Below are positions 1 through 9,800 of a stretch of DNA of 64,000 nucleotides, in pieces. The translations under genes were made by a program, and so were the position numbers. Below the pieces are notes generated by a model. The model saw nothing but the letters and a program-made list of their open reading frames with translations, was not told the DNA's origin and did no database searches. The stretch's first letter is position 1, and every line of letters begins with the position of its first letter. This DNA comes from Nereocystis luetkeana (lineage: Eukaryota; Sar; Phaeophyceae; Laminariales; Laminariaceae): positions 6,484,878-6,548,877 of the forward strand of contig JARUPZ010000012.1 in the NCBI GenBank assembly GCA_031213475.1. Reading direction: 5' to 3'.

Positions 1-1036
1 AACAAAGTTCGAAAGGTTGGAACTTCTTGTGATTGGTCTATCTCCTGGTTCATGGCACAGCAGTAGGGCCGCTACTTACGCTGGTAGGGGTATATCGTGT
101 GTGTGGCGTGTTGTGCGGAGGCAGATATTACTCGTAATACGGATATTCTCTATTCTCGGTCTGAGTCTGCAGGGTCGAGAGGCGACAGTTTATAGGGGCA
201 CAGCTGCTGCAGCGTATGTATAAATCAACGTATACCCCAGTCTTGATGAAACCGACGGCTCCGGGTACCCGCCAACGGGTACCCGGTTCTCAGTCAGACG
301 GGGTGCAACTCTACTGCCGATAGACGCTATCTGTGACGGTTTCATGAAGAGTCCGTTGGCCTGTACTAAAAGGCTGACCGATCGTGCCCTCAATCTAAGC
401 CTTGCCAACACAGGCCTACGAACCAACCAACCACAAACGAAGATTGTAATGAGAATGATCATAATCATGATCATGATAACAACAATAATATCACGGGTTA
501 TGCTAATGATAATAATGAACATAAATAATAATATTGTCAATAACAACCAACACAAAACCAAACCATCCGACAACCACAACCAAAGCAAGCAACCGAAACG
601 ATTCCTGCTCAAACCAACCAAAACATTTTTTTTTCGTTATAAATGGAGGGTTAGCGAATATTTTGGATGAAACCAAATTTGCCGGGTCTCTTGTGGTCTG
701 TTTCTTACCGGTACTTGCTGCCGGTAGTCTTCTTGTGGTCTATTTCTTACCGGTATGCTGCCGGTATACAAGAGCAATCCCAACCCACGAAAAAAAGGAT
801 CATCCTATTAATAATTGCTCGAGGGAAAAAAGTGACCAAAACGACGTTTTTGACCCAAAGTATTATTGGGTGGAGACTCGGTGGATCGGTTTAGCGAAAC
901 GGAGCAACTTTTCATTGGCCACGTAATGCCTTCGGGTTCACCTATGCAGCCAACCAAGCTCCTCGTGTTTGTCGGTTTCATCTTTTTTTTTCATTTCTTA
1001 TTTTTTCATCCTCCGGTGGATCGGTAAAAAGGAAGG
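1..1036. other. Unassigned left-edge sequence with one dispersed repeat
   Basis: No convincing gene is seen. The stretch holds a dispersed repeat (about 140-325) shared with the right end of the window. It also has a low-complexity A/C-rich part (about 420-620) whose open frames are rich in Asn, Thr and Ile and look non-coding, and a short near-duplicate around 690-760 with the phrase CTTGTGGTCT..TTCTTACCGGTA. Confidence 0.4.
140..325 (+). repeat. Dispersed repeat, left copy (partner at 62455-62728)
   Basis: The block TGCAGGGTCGAGAGGCGACA, then TATAGGGGCACAGCTGCTG, a TATGTATAAA segment, a GGGTACCCG-rich core and the phrase TTCTCAGTCAGACGGGG recur in the same order and orientation at 62455-62728. 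The right copy has an extra segment of about 70 bp rich in GGGTACCC. The function is unknown. Confidence 0.75.
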
Positions 1037-1127
1037 TTAACCCCTTTAGCCGCAGTCCCGTTTTGGGGACAAACTACTGGCAATTTGAGTGGTTTGTCCC
1101 CAAAACGGGACTGCGGTTCTAAAGGTT
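1037..1127. mobile_element. MITE family A, copy 1
   Basis: This is a foldback of about 90 bp. The left arm contains CGCAGTCCCGTTTTGGGGAC and the right arm its reverse complement, so the whole element folds into one hairpin with a short loop. The outer ends are TTAACCCCTTTAG and CTAAAGGTTA. It has no coding capacity. It is non-autonomous and the transposase source is not in the window. Confidence 0.8.
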
Positions 1128-1294
1128 ACCACACTTCCGCGTTCAGATTTCGTGTCAGGGTCAATTTATCCCATAGCTCCCGCTGCAACAGCAGAACAGG
1201 CTGCTGTTACTACTGGCGCCTGGGCACGTTCAGTGGACCTGACCCCAATAGGTTTATAACGAACCAAATTGGACGATTCAAGCCGATCAAATCA

Positions 1295-1500
1295 ACCAAC
1301 GAATGAACAACCAAACCAAACCAAACCGAACCAAACCAAACCAAACCGAACCGAACCGAACCGAACCGAACCGAACCGAACCGAACCAAACTAAACTAAA
1401 CCAACCAACCAACACTCCACCGGAGGAAAAAAAAAGTAGACCTGGTAATAAATTCAAACAAACAATCAATCACTCAATCAATCAATCAATCAATCAACCA
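1295..1500. repeat. Pentanucleotide array (ACCRA)n and related short repeats
   Basis: Tandem CCAAA/CCGAA pentamers run from about 1308 to 1400, followed by AATCAATC tetramers near 1470-1495. The open frames across it on both strands are products of the repeat. Confidence 0.85.
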
Positions 1501-1564
1501 ACTAACAACAAGCTAATCAACCTTCCAACCACAACCCTGGCAACAACAACAAAAACGATTTCAG

Positions 1565-1734
1565 ATGAGCCTCGAGTCTCTGAGGCGGTTCGGCGCGGAC
1601 ATCGGGGTCAAGGAAGGACCTGGAACCTTTGACAGCCTCAAGGCCGCGGTATTGAAGGAGCTGGAAACCAGGGGGCCCTGGGCAAAGATCGCTGACGACG
1701 TTACGCAGACGGCGAAGCGCTACACGCCGGTGTG
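1565..1734 (+). CDS. Probable exon of an unrecognised gene
   Basis: This is a compact stretch with coding-like composition. It starts at an ATG that directly follows a TTTCAG acceptor-like site, so it may be an internal or first exon. It encodes about 56 residues, beginning MSLESLRRFGAD and containing GPWAKIADDV and TAKRY, and it ends CCG-GTGTGA, which is both a stop and a possible donor. Two degenerate copies of its 3' part follow at about 2146-2240 and 2405-2460 inside a TCTGAT-rich array. I do not recognise the family. It could be a terminal exon, or a fragment of a gene broken by the array. Confidence 0.45.
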
Positions 1735-1739
1735 ATTTC

Positions 1740-2830
1740 CAAGACTGATTACGTTGCGTGTATTCTGATCTGATTTGGGGGGCATGAAAAAAATGGTCGG
1801 ATTGCTCCTGATTCGGTCTGATATGATAGTCAATCCGATTGCTCTGATCTGTTTTTTTTTAATCGTTTTGTCTGGTTGCTCTGGTTTTGGTCAGGGTCTC
1901 CTCGGTTCGATTTGGCAATGTTTTTGATTTGGTCTAGTTTTGGTCTGATCTGAGTTTTTTTTTTTGGATTGTTTTTGATCTGATTCGGTCTGATTTTCAT
2001 CTGGTAAAAAGTCTGATTTCCATCTGATTTTGATCTGATTTTCTGATTCCATCTGAATTTTCATCGGATACGGTCTGATTTTGACTAGACCTGGTTTTGA
2101 TCTGATCTGACATTCATCTGATTGGGTCTGGTTTTTATCTAGCCTGGTCAGAGATCGCCGGCGACCTGATGAGGACGGCGAAGCGCTACTACACGAACGA
2201 GAAGGACATCGCCGGCGTGGTTGGAGAGGGGGAAATAGTATCTGATCTGATATTTAAGTTTTAATTTAGAGTAGATTTGGTCCGGCTTTCATCTGATTTA
2301 GTCCGATTCTCCAGTATCTGGTTTGGTCTGCGATTTTGATCGGGTTTTTACCTAGGTTGGTTCAATTTTCATGGGGTTTTGGTGTGGCTTGGGCGGAGGG
2401 AGATTGGTGTTGGCGTTACGCGGCGAAGAGCTACTCGGACGAGAAGGACACTACGCCGGCGTTTTTTTTTTTTTTTTCTAATCTAGTTTTTGTCTGATCT
2501 GGTCCGATTGCTCTAAATTGGTCCGGTTTTGATCTGGATGTTGACCGGATTATGGTATTTTTAGTCTGATTTGGTCTCCTTGTTGTGATCTGACCTGGTC
2601 TGACTTTGGTCTGATCTCACTTTTATCTGATTTTGATGTATTGTCGATCTGAATTTGATCTGATTTTGATCCGATTTGATCTGATCTTGATCTGTCATCG
2701 TGACGTGAGTTTGATCGCATTTTCATCTGACTTTGATGTGACCTAGTTTCGAACTGATCTGAGTACAATCTGATCAGGTGTCACTTCAATTTGGTCTGAT
2801 TTCAACCTTAACACAATCTGATCGCGATCT
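1740..2830. repeat. TCTGAT-type degenerate tandem array with two exon-like relics
   Basis: The array is about 1.1 kb of imperfect repeats of TCTGATTT, GATCTGATTT and TTGGTCTGAT with a period of about 10-20 bp. It is interrupted at about 2146-2240 and 2405-2460 by degenerate copies of the exon at 1565-1734. The relics share a GCGAAGCGCTAC-like core and the phrase GAGAAGGACA. Confidence 0.75.
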
Positions 2831-2949
2831 ATATTTATTCCCTTTCGTTGCTTTCTTTCTTTCTTTCTTTCTTTATTGCGCAGTACTCGTAGTTGGCATT
2901 ATCGACGCGAGCAAAAGTGGGATTTCATGCTTTCCGCGACCATGTGTCC

Positions 2950-3110
2950 CAACGTGTTAATCCAACAGCTCTTCCAACGGTGTTCCAACGGTAATACAAC
3001 GGTATGTTTCCAACCGTGTTGTTCCAACGGTATTGTTCCAACGGTATTTCGCCAACGGTAACAATCCAACGGTAGCGTTCCAACGGTATTCCAACCGTCC
3101 CTTAATGCGA
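2950..3110. repeat. Decamer array TTCCAACGGTA
   Basis: About twelve imperfect copies of TTCCAACGGT/TCCAACGGTA lie in tandem. No gene is seen on either side. Confidence 0.8.
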
Positions 3111-4833
3111 GTGGGTGGTTTTCATTTTGTTTTGTCCCCTCTTCTTGATCACCTTTAGCGCCACGCCGGGTTTGCTTTCGCCAACGCATGTACGGGAGGG
3201 GGGGGGAGGGGGGGGGTGGCGTCAGCGCGCACCGCACCGTTCTAGTCGGTCATTACCGTCGCGATTGTACTTGTTGCGGTTTCTATACTGCAGGAGTTAA
3301 GCTGCCGCCACCGCGCTGTGCTGCTGATGATGACGTGCGAAAGAAAGGCGCGAGCGGGGTGGTTTTGGTCGATCCCCAACCCCCTCTATCCTATCCTCCC
3401 TTCCCGCCCGCCATAGTCCCAACTAGCCTCGAGTCTGAGGTATCTGGCTTAAACAGTCTCCAAATAACGATATAAGTGTAGCAGGGACAGTTTCATCGTT
3501 CAATTTTTATTTTTTGTTTTTCTTATTCCCTTCTTTCCTTCTTTCCTTCTTTCTTTTTTTTCGGACGGCGCAACACCCCCCCCCCCCTCCCGCTTTCGCG
3601 TGGTTGGGTGGCGCGTTCTAATAGTCGGCGTAGACTTTTTTTTTGTTTCGTAGCTGTGTTGCATGGGAAAACTTACTACCGCACCGAGGCACCGACCGGG
3701 TAAAAGCGGTGGCGTTGGTCGTCGAGATGGAAAAAGGGGATCCTCTCGCTCCCGAGCTTGCTTGTGGGAAAATAAATCTCAGATGGGGCGTCTCCTCTTC
3801 TACCGTTTGGTCCGCGAAGTATCCCGTGTTGAAATACGAATAATTTCAGCCGATATGTGTTGTGTGTTTTTTTTCATGTTTTGTTTCTGAGATATGGAAG
3901 CTTCTACTCGTAACCGTTCCCTAGATCTCTCGAGGGTCGCCGGTGGCGGTCTCGTAACTAGAGGAGGCGTTATGTTGTGCACGAACAGTTTAGGGGGGGG
4001 GGGGGGGGGCAGGGGGACCAGAGCAAGCGAAGAACGGAGTTTTATTTTTTTTTACTATTAATAGCTGCGTTTCAGTGTTGGGGTCACTCGTATGGTCCGG
4101 TATGATAGAAAACGTCCGGCACAGCTGTTGCTGCTGCTGCTGCTGCTGCGATATTGGACCGCTTGGCCTCTCCTCCTGCTTGAGTTTTTTTTTTTGTTCG
4201 GGCTGTCCGATATTTTATCGTGTAGCCCCGATGAACTCATAACGAAATAATTCATAATTTACTGGTTTGAAAAAAAAATATGTCGTCGTTGCTCGCCTTC
4301 ATCGCCGAGTCCCGTACGGGCGCCACGCGTAAGAGGTATAATACGGTACTGGGGAGCGTTGTTTTTGTGTGCGGGTTTTATGTGCGTTGCACTGGCCTTG
4401 GTATTGCGCGCTATCCTCTTTTTGTTGCATTTCCATGTTTTGTTTCCCCCAGACAATGTCGGGATGAGAGTTCTTCAGCTCAACAGACAAGCACCGCGCG
4501 CGCGCGCCGGGGGGGGGGGGAGACGCCCCCCCCCCCCCCCCTCCTTCCCCCTTCCCCCCTACATCCACTCCCGTTTTGTTGCCCATTAGTGCACGTAAAT
4601 ACTACAGACTGCTACTCCTGCTGCTGGAGTATACCAGGTATTAGTTACGCGCACCAAGACAGGAGGAGAGGAGTAGGCAGTGGCCACCCGCAAGAGGATA
4701 TGAGTATGAAGGAGGCATGGGTGGGGGAGGGGGAGGAGGAGGGGGGGGGGGGGGGGGGGGGGGCAGTATTGACCGAAAGCAGGACGGGGGGGGGGTGGGG
4801 GGGGGGTATAGGACAGCAGTGCTGATCCTTGAC
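3111..4833. other. Intergenic, homopolymer-rich, no gene recognised
   Basis: The stretch contains G or C runs at about 3190-3225, 3578-3590, 3990-4010, 4510-4545 and 4740-4763, a short (CTG)n at about 4125-4148, and one TACCAGGTA motif at 4632. The open frames crossing it are dominated by Pro or Gly from the homopolymers and are not supported as genes. Confidence 0.5.
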
Positions 4834-4923
4834 CCTTTTAGGGCAAAGCTGCAGTACCGTTTTAGGGACAAACCAGTCAAATTCTAAGTTATTTGTCCCC
4901 TAGACGGGGCTTGTAGTCCTACA
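4834..4923. mobile_element. MITE family A, copy 2 (degenerate)
   Basis: The ends ACCCTTTTAGG and TAGTCCTACAG flank diverged arms (GCAGTACCGTTTTAGGGACA and TTTGTCCCCTAGACGGGGC). Confidence 0.65.
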
Positions 4924-5913
4924 GCCTACGGTTGCTGGTTGACACTTGACACGGGGCGAGCGGGGGCTAAAACTACTTTATACACGTATATATACCTACT
5001 ACTTCGTACACTATTTAAGAGTGATTGCCGTTTACACTGTTGTCTAAAGCAAACGCTATTCTACTCTCTTTTTTCTGTTCGTCTCTAGACGGTGCTGGCA
5101 CCGGCTGTGCAGACCCACAGACATATATACTACGAGTACATACCAGGTACGGTATTCTTTTACAGAGTGCGGGATGACGGGGAATGAGGGTAGAGTTGTC
5201 GCTTTTTGAAGCCCGAAGCTGGCTGGGTGTGTGTTTGTGTGCGCAAAGCCGGCATTTTTTTGCATGTTTTTGCGTAATACGGCGGTGGTGGTGGTGCATA
5301 CATAAGCCGTCGTGCGTGTACGAGTATAGACGTTCAACGGGTGTACTGGCTGGTGGTACGAGATCTTCGTAGAAACAGATACGTAAAAAGGTGCAAAAAA
5401 ACGAACGGAATTAATCCCATGGTATGATACAAGCTCTACCACCATGAATTCATACTTCGGAAGAACAAGAGGTGGAGGACGAAGTAAGAACAAACGGAGC
5501 ATACAAACTCCGTCCTCGTGAATGAATGAATCCATGCACAAGAAGAGTACTGACGGGTTGTGTTATTTTTAGACGTTGAGTTACTAAGTACTACTGACTG
5601 TTGTAGCAACGTGCCGGTGGCAAAGAAAAATGGTACGCTGGTACGGTGTCGTGGATACATACTATATGGCTAAATTTGCATGGTGGTAATGGTATGTTTC
5701 AGTATGTAAGGTCCGTAAGGGTCGAGTACGTCGTACGAATATCAACTGTAACGACTTTATAGATCGACCATGGAAAGTGTTCGAAAATATAATCCACGCG
5801 GACGAACAGACAAGACAGACAGATTTGCAATTACCGCAGCTGAGACTCAGTTTTACAAACTGAGAATTCTGAGTAATTTAGTCCCTCAAACGATACTGCA
5901 GTGAAACCTATAC

Positions 5914-5952
<39 letters not shown>

Positions 5953-6195
5953 AACAACGTGCAAAAGACTACCAGGTATTAATAAGAGCAAACGAAAGCG
6001 ATCGGCCCCTCCTTGCAGAGTCCATGCCTTGTCCTCGTGATGAACGGATTATCAGCGTAAAACTTTTACCGACCGGTATAATCGACGTTGGAACTAAAGC
6101 AACCGACGCGCTCGTGGCATATATATATATATATATACCTGGTACGTTCGTATTTCAAGAAGAAGAGCACATGGCAGCGACCAGGGGGGGAGCCA
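4924..6195. other. Intergenic, no gene recognised
   Basis: The stretch holds a (GTT)n microsatellite at about 5911-5953, two TACCAGGTA motifs (5141, 5969), and one TACCTGGTA immediately after a (TA)n run at about 6119-6142. No open frame looks coding. Confidence 0.5.
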
Positions 6196-6378
6196 ACCAC
6201 CGGTGGTCCCTTCTACAATTCCGGTATGTGCCGTGTGCCAGCAGGGCAATGCACCGGCGTTCCAGCGAGCACCGACATTATTCCGCACACTGTCGCACTG
6301 GCCAATCCCATGTACAGGCAGGTGTCAAGCGGTATCCCTGGCATTATACGTAGAGGGAACCCTACTACTGCTGTATAA
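6196..6378. mobile_element. TIR element family C, copy 1
   Basis: The left part resembles GTGGTCCCTTCTACAATTCC. The right part contains GGCATTATACGTAGAGGGAA and ends CTACTACTGCTGTA. The copy shares the internal phrases TTCCGCACACTG and CCAATCCCAT with copies at 10660-10894, 40846-41022, 45525-45692 and 56990-57185. It is non-coding. Confidence 0.6.
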
Positions 6379-6380
6379 TT

Positions 6381-6485
6381 CGAGAAAATGGTTGACACAC
6401 ACTGTGTACGAGACAAAAAATAGAACCCTAACCCTAGCCCTGAGCCATTTTGTCTCACACAACATAGTAGGCCAACCATTTTATC
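6381..6485. repeat. Small inverted-repeat element with telomere-like loop
   Basis: The arms begin CGAGAAAATGGTTG and end CAACCATTTTATCG, with inner arms around GAGACAAAA and TTTTGTCTC. The loop holds CCCTAACCCTAGCCCT, which resembles the TTAGGG telomere repeat. Confidence 0.65.
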
Positions 6486-6731
6486 GAAAAAGTGGTACCG
6501 CTCTGGGTGGGCGGAAATATAAGGACCGTTTGTACACTATATGAACACCAAGCGGTTCTTATGTTTACGCTCAGAGTGATAATTTATACCGGTACGTGCT
6601 GGCGATCGGTCCCATCTTGCAAGCTCTGCTGCCGTGTACTTCGTAAACTACTGAATATATCATCGTGTGCACATACATGACAGATTGTCATCGCAAGTTC
6701 TCCACGTGTCCTTTTTCTCTGAAGGACGGTG

Positions 6732-6824
6732 TCACGCGAGAATTAGTGCAACAATCTCGGTGAACTCCGGCAGCGATATGGCGGTGTCCTCCTCCGCCTG
6801 CAGCTCTTCCAGCAGCGCTTGCAA
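6732..6824 (-). CDS. MORN3: MORN3 exon 9 (last exon, stop)
   Basis: A strong pyrimidine tract ends CTGTCTCGCAG/TTGCAA. It encodes residues 318-347: LQALLEELQAEEDTAISLPE, then FTEIVALILA and TGA. The loop QAEEDTAISLPE is EF-hand-like but degenerate. Confidence 0.85.
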   Translation of the reverse strand: MQALLEELQAEEDTAISLPEFTEIVALILA

Positions 6825-9800
6825 CTGCGAGACAGATTAGGAGAAAGCCACCGGTGCCAAGAGGAGGGGGAGGAGAGTGGACGACGGACGGACGTGGGTG
6901 AAAAAACACACACGTAAATATACGTTACGAGCGAATGCGATGTTTCTACTATTTATTGACGGCGCCAAAAGAGTAGTGGCCCCTTCCGAGTTGCCTGATG
7001 CGTCTTTATTTACACACGCACGCACGCACGCAAGTTGATGAATATGCTGTGGACATAATTACCCTGCGACGCAGGACGCAGCAACAAGCACAACAAGTTG
7101 TCGAACGCAACTATTACGGGGGACCATAGTTAACAGGACCTATGGTATTAAAAAAACTACCAGGTACATGTTTAGCCATTTTTACCAACAATATTTGGTC
7201 CTGTTAACTATGCCCCCCCGTACTATTAATAAGTATCTGCAAAGGCCAAGCCAATTATGTAATGCCAACTACTACTGTAGATGATGACTACTACGGGGGG
7301 CCGTAGTAATCAGGACCCATCATGCATACAAAAACCTATATGTTCCAGTATTTTTACTAAGCACATTTGGTCCTGATTACTACGTCCCCTCGAAATAGTC
7401 GCCGACTTTTAGCCGGCCAACTCGCAGCCCTAGTGGTTGCAATAATGCTTGAGAGAGAGACAAACCAAAAACAGACAGGTCTTCTGTAGTGATCATATAT
7501 ACCATTCGCCATCTAACAAATGTGAAGCGCTCATTCCAATCGTATCACCCACACACATTTACCGAGGGTGACCAGAATGCAATCACTTCAGAGAAACGAC
7601 ATTCTATCGTACGTACTAATGGCAGCTTCGGTGGATAGTAGAGAGAGAACAAGCTGGAACGCGCCTGTTACATACGCGTTCCTGTGCGCGGTCTCGCAGT
7701 TGATCAAGGAGATAGATATATTTCGTAGAGTGAAAAAAAAAAAAAACGCCTACGTACGTACGCTCGTACAGAGGCAAAAACAATCGACCTCATCGTGGTC
7801 GGCGGGTATACAGGTGAAACTAAACAAGAAGAGTACCTGGTACTTACTTGGTATTGTACCACGGGAGAGAGAAAACACTCTTCCTTCTTCTGAAAAACCA
7901 AACACAATTATTTATAACAGAAAAAAAGAGGTATTAGAGAGAGAGAGAAAGAGAGAGCAATAGCTGAAACGCGCCCACCATCTTGAACGATCCTGCGCGA
8001 TGGCGCTACATGACCAAGGAGAGCTGGGGTAAACGTGCGCCTACTCTCGTACCGAGGCGAAAACGACCCCCACCGTCGTGGTCGACGGGTATGGAGGGGC
8101 CCTCCAGGGTGTCAAGAGAACGAGAGGCCGAAGAAAAATAAATGCGAACTGATCACGAGGGGCAAATAGAAAGCTTGAAGAACAGAACGGAAAAACGAAG
8201 TACAAAAAACGTATCGCGAGACAACTCGCAGGGGGAGAGGGAGAGAAAGAAAGCTGGAACGCGCCTGCTGTGGTACGCCGTCGTGCGCGGTCGCGCCGCG
8301 TGACCCTAGGGAGAGCTGGGCTGAAAAAAAGCGCCTGCAGTGCTCGTAGGGAGAGAGGCCCCAACTTTTATCGTGCGGTCGACGGGGATGGAAGCGCACT
8401 CCAACACGTTCTAAGAGGGAGGCTAAAACAACTATCACGGGGGACCATAGTAAATAGGACCTACGGTATACACGAAACCCTATATATTTAACTATTTTTA
8501 CTAACAGGATTTGGTCCTGTTTACTATGGTCCCATGTCGTGCCAGGTACTATACCACCCGGGACATCTCTCAAAGAACAAACAAAAAGCTCGAGTACTAT
8601 TTATTGCGCGACAGAGGGAGAGCAAGCTGGAATACGTAGGCTATATATCCTGCGCGGTTCTGTGCGGTCCTGCGCGGGTCGCTCCGCCGGAGCTCTACGA
8701 AGGAGAGCTGTGGATGGACCTGAAAAAACGCCTACGTGCTCGTATAGAGGCAAAAAAATAACCCCCCACCTCATCGTGGTCGACGGGGACGGAGGCGTGT
8801 TTCAAGATGTCGTACAGGGAGCACGCGGCCACGAGACCCTCTTCTGAGCAGCAGAACTCCGCAAAGCTCTCGCGAAGGGTTCCCTGGGCCGAAAAGGTGG
8901 GTTCGTTTGGGTTGGAGGAGGTGGCGTTTTTTTTCGGGGGGGGGGGGTGGGGGGGGGAGGGGAGGGGGGGGCGCACAAGGTACTAGGAGGGGCCTGAATT
9001 CACTGTGAAACGTATATGAGCATTAAAACGCCGCTACGTTCGCGCAAAGGGTTCCCTGTACTGGAGGGGACGCATTCGGTCGATTTGGTTTAGGGGAGGA
9101 GGCTGTTTTTTTTTTTGGGGGGGGGGGGGGGAGGGGGGGGCGCAGAAGTTTCGGTGCGGCACGAAAGCGAAACAAAGAACGTGCATGCGGCGTCACAAGG
9201 TTTGTAGTACTAATTTGGATTTACGTTTACGGCACACAGGTTTCGCGGGGAAAAGAAGAGCGAGGGCAGCAGCACGAGTAGGCGAAAACTGCGAAGGCAC
9301 GCAAAAGCAAACAGCCTTCGTGCACGCATAGGGGTTCCCCTTTTTGTTTTGGTTTTCCCTCGTTTGGTTTCCTTCTGCTTTCGGGGAATGTTTATGAGCT
9401 ACCAACGCTGTAGGTACCGCAGTTCGATAGGCTATTGCAGCCCAATAGGCTACTGTGGTCCAATAGTCTACCGCAGCCTAGTCCAATAGATTCCCCTTGG
9501 TTTTCTTCCCCTTTTCGGGGAATTGTTTTATGAGTGATCAACGTCGAGGCTCATGCTGCACATAGTCGTATGGATGGCAAACGAAGTAGGAATCTGAACG
9601 ATTGACAGTAGCTGTAGCAGTAACAGTAGCATTAACAACACCCTCTGTACGCGGCTACAAGGCAGCAGACACACCAACTCTTCGTCGGTGAAGATCCTGC
9701 CGGGCTGCTGGTGCCTTGCAGCCCTGTCGTTCCTTATGACCGCGATGGCCTCGTCCAAAACTGCGCCGGAGCGCTTGAGCGTCAGCGCGGGCAAGGGGAA

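Larger units (their letters stand above)
7640..8890. repeat. Four degenerate tandem copies of a ~300-bp unit that includes part of MORN3 exon 8
   Basis: Copies start at about 7640, 7945, 8240 and 8605. Each has AGCTGGAACGCGCCT (or AGCTGGAATACG), a GTGCGCGGT-type segment, GCCTACGTGCTCGTA, and a CATCGTGGTCGACGGG-like end. Only the copy at 8605-8885 keeps the open exon. Confidence 0.75.
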
